Source: UBA8401 sp041665525
GTDB lineage: Bacteria > Bacteroidota > Ignavibacteria > UBA10030 > UBA8401
DNA length: 64,000 nucleotides
Reading direction: 5' to 3'
Assembly: GCA_041665525.1 (NCBI GenBank)
Contig: JBAYIS010000002.1
Span: 211,595 to 275,594 of the forward strand
The notes below the pieces were generated by a model. That model was not told the origin of the DNA, made no database searches, and saw only the letters and a list, made by a program, of their open reading frames with translations. The translations under genes and the position numbers were made by a program. Below, in pieces: positions 15,784 through 23,698 of the stretch. Position 1 is the stretch's first letter. Every line of letters starts with the position of its first letter.

Positions 15784-17751
15784 TTATCCAATTTCTGACG
15801 AGAGCTTCTCCCACTCCTCCATTAACGCATTCAACTTCTTCGTCACACCATCATACTCGGCAGAAATAGTTTTTGCCTTCAGTGGATATTTCACAAACTC
15901 GTCGCTCGACATTTTCTTTTCCAACGCTGCTTTCTGCTCTTCCACTGTCGCAATGGACTTTTCCACCTCTTCCAGTTTCTTTTTCAATTGATGCAGATTC
16001 TTCTTGGGATGCTCCGCCTCTCCTCTCCCTTTTCCCTTTTCACCTTCTCCTGCTTTTACTTTTTCTGCCCCTTTTTCCGCATTCCGCTTTTCCATTTTCA
16101 ATTGTCCACTGTCAATTGACAATTGTTTTTTCTCAACCTTCTTTTTCGCGATATAATCACTCACATTGCCGAGGTATGTTTTCACAATCCCGCTGGGTGA
16201 AATCTCCAGCACTTTGTTCACAATGGTATCTAAAAATGCACGGTCATGCGAAACAATCAGATACGTACCGTCAAACTCTTTTAATGCTTCCTGCAGCACT
16301 TTTTTGGAACGCATGTCCAGATGGTTCGTCGGTTCGTCCATGATCAGGAAGTTTGCCGGCGCCAACAGCATTTTTGCCAATGCCAGTCGGCTCTTTTCGC
16401 CGCCGGAAAGCACTTTCACTTTTTTGAAAACATCGTCCCCCTTAAACAGGAACGATCCGAGGATAGAACGAAGCCGCGTGCGAATCTCCCCTTCGGCCAC
16501 TTCATCAACCGTTTGCAATACTTCTTTATTTGGATTCAACTCATCCGCCTGATGCTGCGCGAAGTACGAAACGATCGTGTTGTATCCTTCGATCCGTTCG
16601 CCCGATTGGTACGGTTCCACCCCAGCAGCAATTTTTGAGATGGTCGACTTTCCCGCACCGTTCACACCGACAATCGCAATCCGGTCTCCGCGCTCGATGG
16701 TATACGTGAGATCTTCATACACCACATGCACTCCCTCCGGCGAAGGGTATTCTTTATGGATGTTTTTCAACTCCATCACCACGCGTCCGCTGGACTGCGC
16801 CGCCGGAAAATGGAAATGAATCTCATCCTCTTCATCTTCGATCTCAATCAGTTCCACTTTTTCCAACTGTTTTACACGGCTTTGTACCTGACGTGCCTTG
16901 CTCGCTTTGTAGCGGAACCGGTCGATAAACTCCTGCGTCTGTTTCAACTGCGATTCCTGATTCTTCTTCGCATTCATCATCAACTCTTTGCGGAAAACCC
17001 GTTCCTTTTCGTAGAAGGAATAATTTCCGGAATAGATTTCCATATTGCCGAGCGATAGTGCGCAGGTTTTTTTCGTAAGCGAATCAAGGAAGGCACGGTC
17101 ATGCGAAATAAGCATGATGGCACCGTTGTAATTGCGCAGGTAATCTTCCAGCCATTGCAATGATTCAATATCAAGATGGTTCGTTGGTTCGTCCAGCAGC
17201 AGCACGGAAGGCTCCAACAGCAAAAGTTTAGCAAGTGCAATACGCATCTGCCATCCTCCACTGAAGGCGCGGACATTCTTCTCCATATCTTCCATGGAGA
17301 ATCCCAAACCCATCAGCACTGTTTCGATCTTCGATTTCAGACGGAACGCATCGGCATCTTCCTGCTTATGCTGCAGTTCACTGATGATCTCCATCAGTTC
17401 CAGATACTCTTCGGAGGTATGATCCGTCACCGCAAGCTTTTCGTACGCTTCGTTCAGCTCCTGTTCGATCATCAGCACATCTTCAAATGCAGATTCCACC
17501 TCTTTATAGAGTGTCGCATCCGAATCCACCACCGCGTCCTGCGGCAAGTAGCCGACCGAGACGAAGCGCGCTTTGCTGACGCTCCCCTCCATTGGTGGAT
17601 TGATTCCCGCGATGATCTTCATCAGCGTCGATTTGCCGGCGCCGTTGCTTCCCACCAGACCGATTCGATCGTGCGGGTTGATGGTGAACGAGATATCGTC
17701 GAACAGATAGCGTTCGCCGAAGTTTACGGTAAGATTGTTAATTGAAAGCAT
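15784..17751 (-). CDS. ABC-F family ATPase (translation factor type)
   Basis: The 655-residue soluble protein has two ATP-binding cassettes and no membrane part, as in ribosome-associated ABC-F factors (Uup/YdiF-like). Walker A motifs are GSNGAGKST and GVNGAGKST, signatures are FSGGW and LSGGEKSR, and Walker B motifs are LLLDEPTNHLD and LIMDEPTNHLD. The inter-domain linker and a C-terminal coiled coil (about 585-655) are present. The C-terminal extension between the second cassette and the coiled coil contains a low-complexity stretch (QLSIDSGQLKMEKR, then E/K/G-rich). Its DNA matches a dispersed repeat (16091-16125), so a repeat has apparently become part of the reading frame. Confidence 0.92.
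   Translation of the reverse strand: MLSINNLTVNFGERYLFDDISFTINPHDRIGLVGSNGAGKSTLMKIIAGINPPMEGSVSKARFVSVGYLPQDAVVDSDATLYKEVESAFEDVLMIEQELNEAYEKLAVTDHTSEEYLELMEIISELQHKQEDADAFRLKSKIETVLMGLGFSMEDMEKNVRAFSGGWQMRIALAKLLLLEPSVLLLDEPTNHLDIESLQWLEDYLRNYNGAIMLISHDRAFLDSLTKKTCALSLGNMEIYSGNYSFYEKERVFRKELMMNAKKNQESQLKQTQEFIDRFRYKASKARQVQSRVKQLEKVELIEIEDEEDEIHFHFPAAQSSGRVVMELKNIHKEYPSPEGVHVVYEDLTYTIERGDRIAIVGVNGAGKSTISKIAAGVEPYQSGERIEGYNTIVSYFAQHQADELNPNKEVLQTVDEVAEGEIRTRLRSILGSFLFKGDDVFKKVKVLSGGEKSRLALAKMLLAPANFLIMDEPTNHLDMRSKKVLQEALKEFDGTYLIVSHDRAFLDTIVNKVLEISPSGIVKTYLGNVSDYIAKKKVEKKQLSIDSGQLKMEKRNAEKGAEKVKAGEGEKGKGRGEAEHPKKNLHQLKKKLEEVEKSIATVEEQKAALEKKMSSDEFVKYPLKAKTISAEYDGVTKKLNALMEEWEKLSSEIG
16091..16125. 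repeat. Dispersed repeat translated inside the ABC-F gene
   Basis: TCCATTTTCAATTGTCCACT followed by GTCAATTGACAATTG has the word structure of the spacer repeats in this neighbourhood (15706-15783, 13405-13484). It stays in frame and adds about 12 residues to the linker before the C-terminal coiled coil. Confidence 0.5.
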
Positions 17752-17785
17752 TAAAAGTTTTCAGTTCTAAGTTGTGAGTTAAGAG
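17752..17785. repeat. Degenerate oligonucleotide repeat upstream of the ABC-F gene
   Basis: AGTTTTCAGTTCTAAGTTGTG and GAGTTAAGAG continue the word family seen on the other side of the gene. The rest of the 17752-18293 gap holds a nested palindrome (17847-17897) and a promoter (18184-18211); no gene is supported there. Confidence 0.4.
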
Positions 17786-17846
17786 TATTAGGTTTTATTG
17801 CGAGCCCCGCGCCAAAGGGACGATGTAATCAACAGCAAAAATAATA

Positions 17847-17897
17847 GTCACCCTGAGCGAATCCCGATTTGTTCTTTAATCGGGATGAGTCGAAGGG
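17847..17897. repeat. Nested palindrome: CCCTGAGCG...GTCGAAGGG around ATCCCGATT/AATCGGGAT
   Basis: Outer arms GTCACCCTGAGCG and AGTCGAAGGG belong to a word pair common in dispersed bacterial palindromes. Inside them sits a second perfect inverted repeat, ATCCCGATT-TGTTCTT-AATCGGGAT. It looks like one repeat inserted into another. Confidence 0.55.
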
Positions 17898-18183
17898 CCA
17901 AAAAAACACTATTCCCCGCGCGGCTGTGCAACATTTCCGGTCGCTAACGGGGAATCGATACAATTGCGAAGTAATATACGAAATGTTTGGGTAGGGTGGA
18001 AAAGGAAAGATATTATCTGTTCCTGCGTTCATACAACGGCAGTGTCATCATCAATGCAGAACAGAGATAGATGGAAATAATTGGTGAATTGGAAATGAAC
18101 CCTTCGCTTCAACCGAACGGATCAATATCCGAAAGAGATTATACAAAAATCGCTTCCCCACAGTTAGCTTTTACGTAATATTC

Positions 18184-18211
18184 TTGCCTAATTATTTCTC
18201 AAGCATATAAA
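18184..18211 (+). promoter_or_regulatory. Sigma-70-like promoter of the oxidoreductase gene
   Basis: TTGCCT and TATAAA are 16 bases apart. The predicted start gives a leader of about 75 bases before the ATG at 18294. Pattern match only. Confidence 0.4.
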
Positions 18212-18293
18212 GTCCTACTCGTTACTTTATAGTAGTTGCTTTTCCCGGAAAAAAGTAACACCCTGCCTATACCATCTCACAATTGGAACTCCA

Positions 18294-19268
18294 ATGAAAG
18301 CCATCATCTACACCCAATACGGATCCCCGGACGTTCTTCACCTTGCCGATGTGAATAAACCAGTCCCGAAAGCAAATGAAGTGCTGGTCAAAATCCGTGC
18401 GACGACGGTCAACCGAACGGACTGCGGCTTTTTACGGGCTCAGCCGTTCATCGTCCGGTTCTTCAGCGGATTGACGAAACCGAAGAACATAATTCTCGGC
18501 AACGAATTCGCCGGTGATGTTGAAGCGGTCGGCAACGAAGTAAAAACATTCACCGTCGGCGACCGGGTGTTCGGGTTCAGCGGTGAAACATTCGGTACCC
18601 ATGCAGAATACATTGCTGCTCGCGAGAACGGCCCAATCGCCCTCATGCCGGCGAAGATGACGTACGAAGAGGTTGCTCCCTGTTCCGAAGCGATGCATTA
18701 CGCATGGCACGACATTAAAGCGGCGGAGGTGCGGAACGGCCAGACAGTGCTCATCTATGGCGCAACCGGCGCCATCGGTTCTGCCGCAGTCCAGTTGGTA
18801 AAATCGTTGGGTGCATTCGTTACAGCAGTCGGCAATACCAAAAATATGGAATTGGTGAAATCCCTCGGAGCCGATGAGGTGATCGATTATCTGAAAGAAG
18901 ATTATACGAAGATCAACCGGGACTATGATTTTATTTTTGATGCGGTCGGAAAAATTTCGTTCGGAGCCTGCAAGCATTTGCTGAAGCCGGGAGGAATCTA
19001 TTGCTCCACCGATCTCGGCCCGTCAGTGCAAAATCCTTTTTTTGCGATATGGACGTTGCTCTTCGGCAGCATGCCGGGTGGCAAGAAAGTGATTTTTCCT
19101 CTGCCAAAAAATTCAAAAGAAGATCTCCTCTTTTTTAAAGAACTGATGGAGGCGGGAAAATTACATCCGGTAATCGATCGGCGTTATCCGTTGGAACAAA
19201 CTGCCGAGGCGTTCCGGTATGTTGAAACGGGTGAGAAAACAGGAAATGTTGTTATTACCGTCGCGTAA
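18294..19268 (+). CDS. MDR-superfamily NAD(P)-dependent oxidoreductase (quinone reductase-like)
   Basis: The 324-residue medium-chain dehydrogenase/reductase starts with a GroES-like domain (about 25-115, with GNEFAGDVEAVG). The Rossmann domain follows (about 140-270, with the nucleotide motif YGATGAIGSAAVQLVKSLGA). The cysteines that bind zinc in alcohol dehydrogenases are missing, so it fits the zinc-free NADPH:quinone reductase group. Substrate is unknown. It stands alone and is followed by a 16-bp hairpin that may end its transcript. Confidence 0.88.
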   Translation: MKAIIYTQYGSPDVLHLADVNKPVPKANEVLVKIRATTVNRTDCGFLRAQPFIVRFFSGLTKPKNIILGNEFAGDVEAVGNEVKTFTVGDRVFGFSGETFGTHAEYIAARENGPIALMPAKMTYEEVAPCSEAMHYAWHDIKAAEVRNGQTVLIYGATGAIGSAAVQLVKSLGAFVTAVGNTKNMELVKSLGADEVIDYLKEDYTKINRDYDFIFDAVGKISFGACKHLLKPGGIYCSTDLGPSVQNPFFAIWTLLFGSMPGGKKVIFPLPKNSKEDLLFFKELMEAGKLHPVIDRRYPLEQTAEAFRYVETGEKTGNVVITVA

Positions 19269-19277
19269 AGACTATAA

Positions 19278-19312
19278 TAGTTGTAGGACACCTAAAAGGT
19301 GTCCTACAACTA
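19278..19312. repeat. Perfect 16-bp hairpin, GGACACCT family (copy 1)
   Basis: TAGTTGTAGGACACCT-AAA-AGGTGTCCTACAACTA is a perfect palindrome. It shares its GGACACCT...AGGTGTCC core and TAGTT ends with the hairpin at 23119-23155. It may work as a terminator after the oxidoreductase gene, though there is no T run. Confidence 0.65.
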
Positions 19313-19344
19313 TACACATTAAGCTACAACAAATCATTTCTCTC

Positions 19345-19373
19345 GTGACCGTCTCCTTTTAGGTGACAGTCAC
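19345..19373. repeat. Imperfect hairpin GTGAC...GTCAC upstream of the desaturase
   Basis: GTGACcGTCtCC-TTTT-aGGtGACaGTCAC folds into a hairpin with two mismatches. It could be a decayed member of the GGACACCT family or a regulatory structure in the desaturase leader. Confidence 0.3.
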
Positions 19374-19538
19374 GTTGATTTTAATTAAACCGTTCGCTTT
19401 CTGCGAACAATTCAACATGCACCTCTGTTTGTGTCTTTCGTTCCAATACCCTATCTTCTCATAATAGAACAGAGACGATCTCTCCTCACAATTTTTCTCC
19501 GGCGCCTCACAATACAAAATTAAAAAAAGGAGCGCCGT

Positions 19539-20570
19539 ATGACGCAGCAATCCTCGAACGAATCTCTTCCGGAATCCTGGCGGTCCATGATCGCCAAATA
19601 TCAGCGTTCTGATCTCGGTAAAAGTATTTGGCAGATGGTGAATTCATTTGTGCCATTTTTCCTGTTGCTCGCAGCGATGTATTTCAGCCTGGACTACTCT
19701 TACTGGCTGACGCTGGCGCTCGCTATTCCGGCGGCGGGATTCCAAGTGCGGACATTCATCATTTTCCACGATTGCACGCATGGTTCATTCTTCCATTCCC
19801 AGCGGGCAAACGATATCGTCGGTATCATCAGCGGACTTCTGACGTTCACGCCGTATCATGAATGGCGGCACAGCCACAATATCCATCACGCCACCGGTAG
19901 CGATCTGGATCACCGCGGCACCGGCGATGTGTGGATGCTAACAGTAAAAGAATATCTTGCATTGCCGTGGTACCGTCGGCTGTGGTATCGTACGTATCGC
20001 AATCCGTTTGCCATGCTGGTCATCGGGCCGCTGGCCATGTTCATTCTTGCGCACCGCTTCCCTTCGCCGGAATCCGGACCCCGTGAACGAAGGAGCGTTC
20101 ACGCCACAACTGCAGCGCTTATTCTCATCATTGGTGGTATTAGTTATTTTATCGGGTTCGGCACATTCGTTGCGATCATGCTCCCCACCTTGTGGCTCGC
20201 CGGCATGGCCGGTCTCTGGCTCTTTTACGTACAGCATCAGTTCGACGAAACATACTGGGAGCATCATCATGAATGGGATTTCTTCGATTCCGCATTGAAG
20301 GGTAGTTCATACTATAAACTTCCAAAAGTACTGCAGTTTTTCAGCGGCAATATCGGCTTCCATCACATCCACCATTTAAGTCCGCGCATACCAAACTACC
20401 GGCTCCCCAAAGTGCAAAAGGAAGTGCCGATCTTTCAATCGGTGAAACCGATCACCTTGTTCTCCAGCTTCCGTTTTCTGCTGCTGCGTCTGTGGGATGA
20501 AGAACAGAGAAAGCTGGTGGGATTACGTGCATTGAAACAGATGCGGCGAAGTTCAAGCGTGGTGCAGTGA
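19539..20570 (+). CDS. Membrane fatty acid desaturase
   Basis: The 343-residue integral membrane enzyme introduces a double bond into acyl chains, using a di-iron centre held by three histidine boxes. These are visible: HDCTHGS, HEWRHSHNIHH and NIGFHHIHHL. Two pairs of membrane helices lie between them. It resembles the delta-12/omega-3 (DesA-type) group with the FHHIHHLSPRIPNYRL ending, but position specificity is not predictable. It is preceded by AAAAAAGGAGCG as ribosome site and followed by a strong terminator. It probably adjusts membrane fluidity. Confidence 0.92.
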   Translation: MTQQSSNESLPESWRSMIAKYQRSDLGKSIWQMVNSFVPFFLLLAAMYFSLDYSYWLTLALAIPAAGFQVRTFIIFHDCTHGSFFHSQRANDIVGIISGLLTFTPYHEWRHSHNIHHATGSDLDHRGTGDVWMLTVKEYLALPWYRRLWYRTYRNPFAMLVIGPLAMFILAHRFPSPESGPRERRSVHATTAALILIIGGISYFIGFGTFVAIMLPTLWLAGMAGLWLFYVQHQFDETYWEHHHEWDFFDSALKGSSYYKLPKVLQFFSGNIGFHHIHHLSPRIPNYRLPKVQKEVPIFQSVKPITLFSSFRFLLLRLWDEEQRKLVGLRALKQMRRSSSVVQ

Positions 20571-20597
20571 TCTTTTTTTCGGTGATCACAGAAAATG

Positions 20598-20624
20598 AAA
20601 AAGGCGGAGTGTAATCCGCCTTTT
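20598..20624. terminator. Bidirectional terminator between convergent genes
   Basis: AAAAAGGCGGA-GTGTAA-TCCGCCTTTT lies between the ends of the desaturase (+) and the secreted protein gene (-). It has an A run before and a T run after the stem, so it can act on both strands. Confidence 0.85.
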
Positions 20625-20649
20625 GTGTTATTTAAAATTCTGTTATGCA

Positions 20650-21525
20650 TTATTTGATCAACATCATCCGCTTTGTTTCTGTGAAATTCTTTGTCCGCAG
20701 CGTGTAAAAATACATTCCGCTGGAAAGATTCTTTCCATCGAACGATGCGATATGCACACCCGCCTCCTTCTGGCCGTTTACCAAAGCGGCAACTTCATTT
20801 CCTAGCAAATCGTACACTTTCAAGTCAACATGCGATGCTTCACCCAGCGAATAACTGATGCGTGTGGATGGATTGAACGGATTCGGAAAATTCTGTTCCA
20901 GTCCAAACTGCTCCGGCTGCATATCGGATCGTGTCACTGCGGTCGGTCCCGAGAAGGAGACTTCGTCCACCAGAAAATAACTGTCGACATGCGGCATTGC
21001 CTGATCCCCCGTACCCGGCCCGATGATTTGTATCTGCACTACACATGTGTCGGGTGTATCGTTGGTAGTATAGTTGAAAGGAGCTGTCAACAGTGTGTAC
21101 GACGATACGGCTGTAGAGGGAGCTACTGCGGCAACAGCCACTGATGTCCCTTCTACTCCACCTTTATACAATACCACATTCAATCCAAACCGGTCTCCGC
21201 TGGACGCCGCCGGAAAGAATTGATAATACACTGAGACAGAAGTCGGGCGTTGTGAAAAGGCAAATCCTCCTGCATCTTCGCCGGATTGCAGAATCGGCTG
21301 CGTGACAAACGACATATAGTCGATCACTGTCCCTTTTGCTGCCGATGTTCCAGAATGAGCGATAGCTGACTGCGTTATGGTGGAATACGCGGGTGGAACA
21401 TTGTTGGCAAACCAGCCGGTCGGATTACCGTCCGTCCAACTTTCAAAATCAAGATTTTGCGCATTCGTGTTTGAGTTCATTAAAACCCAAAACAGCAGAA
21501 ACACTGTACAGAATGTTTTCATCAA
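20650..21525 (-). CDS. Secreted protein with PNPF-type C-terminal sorting domain
   Basis: The 291-residue product has a signal peptide (to about residue 22, MNSNTNAQ) and a beta-rich N-terminal domain starting LDFESWTDGNPTGWF, a carbohydrate-binding-like jelly-roll start. A C-terminal domain of about 85 residues (EQNFPNPFNPSTRISYSL ... SGMYFYTLRT...KRMMLIK) follows. That ending is the sorting domain of proteins sent out by type IX secretion in this lineage. No catalytic residues stand out; it may be an adhesin or carbohydrate-binding protein at the cell surface. Confidence 0.82.
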   Translation of the reverse strand: MMKTFCTVFLLFWVLMNSNTNAQNLDFESWTDGNPTGWFANNVPPAYSTITQSAIAHSGTSAAKGTVIDYMSFVTQPILQSGEDAGGFAFSQRPTSVSVYYQFFPAASSGDRFGLNVVLYKGGVEGTSVAVAAVAPSTAVSSYTLLTAPFNYTTNDTPDTCVVQIQIIGPGTGDQAMPHVDSYFLVDEVSFSGPTAVTRSDMQPEQFGLEQNFPNPFNPSTRISYSLGEASHVDLKVYDLLGNEVAALVNGQKEAGVHIASFDGKNLSSGMYFYTLRTKNFTETKRMMLIK

Positions 21526-21702
21526 AAAATTTCCTTTATTGTGATTGAAATTGTCAATTTTTACAGCGCCGTTAATCTACAAAATTTCAAACAAAAATTA
21601 AATTGCCTGTTATCACAAAAAATGATTTCGGCATCCGGTGACAATTCTTTCACACCTCTTGGCAATAAAAAATCCCTTCCGTCCAGATTCTATGATTACT
21701 CC

Positions 21703-21732
21703 TTGCGTCTCCGTCTCTCTGAATAGTATATT
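21703..21732 (+). promoter_or_regulatory. Sigma-70-like promoter with a very short leader
   Basis: TTGCGT and TATATT are 18 bases apart, and the Crp/Fnr-type start codon follows the -10 box by only 11 bases. There is no Shine-Dalgarno sequence before the ATG, so the message is probably leaderless. Confidence 0.4.
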
Positions 21733-21743
21733 GTGTTAGAATT

Positions 21744-22343
21744 ATGAAATCATCCCTCTCTCCGTACAATTCAATCCTTGCCAATGTGGCAAAGCATATT
21801 TTGCTCACAGCGGAAGAAAAAAAATACTTCTGTTCACAGCTTCGTGTGAAGAAACTCCGGAAACGTCAGTATTTGCTGCAGACGGGAGATGTGTCGCGGT
21901 TCGAACAGTTCGTCACCAAAGGATGTCTTCGCGCATATTACGTGGATGAACAAGGACATGAACGAATCGTTCAGTTTGCCCTGGAAGGTTGGTGGATCGG
22001 CGACATGGGAAGTTTCTTCAGCGGACAACCCGCAACACTTACCATAGAGGCAATGGAAGATTCAGAACTGTTCCAGATTGAACGGAACGATTTTGATATC
22101 TTGTTGGAAAAGGTACCGAAGTTCGAGCGCTTCTTCCGCATCCTGCTCAGTAATGCGCATATTGCACATCAGCGCCGCGTTCTTTCCCATCTCACCGGCA
22201 GCGCGCAGGAACGGTATCTTGATCTCCGTTCTAAGTATCCATCATTTGAACAGCGGATCCCTCTCCGCCACATCGCCTCTTATCTCGGCGTCACACCGGA
22301 ATTCCTCAGCCGCATGAGAAAACAACTCGCAAAGAAGAAATAG
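21744..22343 (+). CDS. Crp/Fnr-family transcriptional regulator
   Basis: The 199-residue protein has an N-terminal cyclic-nucleotide-binding-like beta-barrel (about 20-120, with YLLQTGDVSRFEQFVTKGCLRAYYVDE). A C-terminal winged helix-turn-helix (about 150-195, with LRHIASYLGVTPEFLSRMRKQ) follows. No N-terminal cysteine cluster for an Fe-S centre is present, and the phosphate-binding residues of true cAMP receptors are not evident. The form is the short one common in Bacteroidota. The effector is unknown. An FNR-type half-site pair lies 209 bases downstream, before the DoxX gene. Confidence 0.85.
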   Translation: MKSSLSPYNSILANVAKHILLTAEEKKYFCSQLRVKKLRKRQYLLQTGDVSRFEQFVTKGCLRAYYVDEQGHERIVQFALEGWWIGDMGSFFSGQPATLTIEAMEDSELFQIERNDFDILLEKVPKFERFFRILLSNAHIAHQRRVLSHLTGSAQERYLDLRSKYPSFEQRIPLRHIASYLGVTPEFLSRMRKQLAKKK

Positions 22344-22381
22344 TTCTTCAATTCGTGCTTACGTTATCATTGCAAAACCCT

Positions 22382-22523
22382 GTCATTGCGAGTCCCGATG
22401 TTTTTCGTCGGGGCGAAGCAATCTCTAAATTATGAGGTGATTGTCCCGCTTATGGATTCCGCCTTGCACGAGATTTAAAAAGCGGAAATTCGTCGTCCCA
22501 AAAATCGGGACTACGCGCAATGA
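22382..22523. repeat. Decayed nested palindrome of the GTCATTGCGAG family
   Basis: The left arm is intact (GTCATTGCGAG, inner TCCCGATG-TTTTT-CGTCGGGG, then CGAAGCAATCT). The right arm is only partly kept (inner CCCAAAAATCGGGA, then CGCGCAATGA). Together with the FNR-like site (22552-22565) it fills the 22344-22666 gap; no gene is supported there. Confidence 0.55.
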
Positions 22524-22551
22524 AAACTTTAAATTACATTAACTCATTTCA

Positions 22552-22565
22552 TTGACCTACATCAA
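22552..22565 (+). promoter_or_regulatory. FNR-type site upstream of the DoxX gene
   Basis: TTGAC-CTAC-ATCAA differs from the FNR consensus TTGAT-N4-ATCAA at one position. A TAnnTTTG element (TATGTTTG) lies at 22612-22619, about 50 bases downstream, so the site could activate the DoxX gene. Confidence 0.45.
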
Positions 22566-22666
22566 TAGAATTTCTTGATCTTCTTCATCACGCTCTCCCA
22601 TTGATTCTTGTTATGTTTGTATGAGTTTAGAAAAAACATCATCAAACATTTTAACAGGAGCCAGCT

Positions 22667-23065
22667 ATGCTAACAACACTTTTTTCCACCAACAATGATA
22701 TCGTCGGACTGATCCTCCGGGCGACTATTGGATTCATCATCTTTCCGCACGGCGCACAAAAAATGCTCGGCTGGTTCGGCGGTTACGGCTTCACCGGTAC
22801 AATGGGATTCTTCACCGGTACTGCAAAACTGCCGTACATCGTCGGCCTTTCTGTAATCCTTCTTGAATTCGTCGGTTCACTGATGTTGATCGCAGGCTTG
22901 GGTACCCGGTTCATCGCACTCGGCTTCATTGGCCTGATGATCGGTATTATTATGACCTCGCATTTTCAAAATGGTTTTTTTATGAACTGGTTCGGTGCAC
23001 AATCCGGCGAGGGATATGAATACCATCTTCTGGTGATCGGTCTTGCATTTGCATTACTGGTGTAA
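22667..23065 (+). CDS. DoxX-family membrane protein
   Basis: The 132-residue protein has four membrane helices and the family's GFIIFPHGAQKMLGWFGGYGFTGTMGFF pattern (first helix and the loop after it). DoxX/YphA-type proteins sit in the inner membrane and are linked to thiol redox balance and sulfur metabolism; the precise reaction is unclear. AGGAG 10 bases upstream of the ATG is a good ribosome site. It is a single gene behind an FNR-like site, suggesting control by oxygen, NO or redox state. Confidence 0.85.
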   Translation: MLTTLFSTNNDIVGLILRATIGFIIFPHGAQKMLGWFGGYGFTGTMGFFTGTAKLPYIVGLSVILLEFVGSLMLIAGLGTRFIALGFIGLMIGIIMTSHFQNGFFMNWFGAQSGEGYEYHLLVIGLAFALLV

Positions 23066-23118
23066 GGGGCGGGAAAATATTCAGTCGATCAGTTGATCGT
23101 TCGGTAAAAAGAAGAAAT

Positions 23119-23155
23119 ATAGTTATAGGACACCTTTAAGGTGTCCTATAACTAT
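23119..23155. repeat. Perfect 18-bp hairpin, GGACACCT family (copy 2)
   Basis: ATAGTTATAGGACACCTT-T-AAGGTGTCCTATAACTAT is a perfect palindrome between the convergent DoxX and metallopeptidase genes. It is a sequence variant of the hairpin at 19278-19312, with compensating changes in both arms. Confidence 0.65.
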
Positions 23156-23164
23156 GATATATAT

Positions 23165-23542
23165 TTACAGAAACCTCTTCATTGCACTGCGCACCTGCGC
23201 TTCATTCATTCCGAAATAGTGACCGAGTTCATGAAAGAGCACTTCGCGAATTCTCAGCTCCATCTCTTCTTCATCCCTGCAAACAGATTCGATATTCTTT
23301 TGATAGAGTGATATCTTGTCCGGCACCGTAGCACTCATACCATACCATTGTCCTCGATGCGGCAGCGGAATACCCTGATACAATCCTAATAAAGAAAATC
23401 GGTCTGTCTTTGCTTTACCGATCGCATCATCGGAGGGATAATCTTCCACAACAATCTGCACATTATCTATCCTATCACGGAAATCTTCCGGCAATAAGTC
23501 GAATGCATCTTGTGCTATTTGTTCAAATCGTTCCCGCGTCAT
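23165..23542 (-). CDS. Small zincin-like metallopeptidase (PF06262 type)
   Basis: The 125-residue protein carries the zinc motif HELGH (residues 104-108) followed by YFGMNEAQVR, with the N-terminal MTRERFEQIAQDAFDLLPEDF typical of the minimal zincin family (PF06262). These small cytosolic proteins have a metallopeptidase-like fold, and their physiological substrate is not known. Length fits the family. It is convergent with the DoxX gene. Confidence 0.88.
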   Translation of the reverse strand: MTRERFEQIAQDAFDLLPEDFRDRIDNVQIVVEDYPSDDAIGKAKTDRFSLLGLYQGIPLPHRGQWYGMSATVPDKISLYQKNIESVCRDEEEMELRIREVLFHELGHYFGMNEAQVRSAMKRFL

Positions 23543-23631
23543 ACCGGTGGTTTTCGTCGTTGAGGTGAATTTTTCCGTTGAACAAATGTATGTGAATTCT
23601 TCTTAAGAACAAAAAAACGGACAAAACGGTC

Positions 23632-23660
23632 TTGAAGATTTCATTTTCGGCTAGTATATT
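23632..23660 (+). promoter_or_regulatory. Sigma-70-like promoter of the cytochrome c gene
   Basis: TTGAAG and TATATT are exactly 17 bases apart; the start codon lies about 32 bases after the predicted transcription start. Confidence 0.5.
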
Positions 23661-23698
23661 GCTCGATATTATTATCCACATCGTTGAAAGGTTGACCC

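Noticed and set aside
17829..18032. Open frame of 67 codons on the minus strand upstream of the oxidoreductase
   Set aside because: It runs through a dispersed palindrome, has no ribosome site and resembles nothing known.
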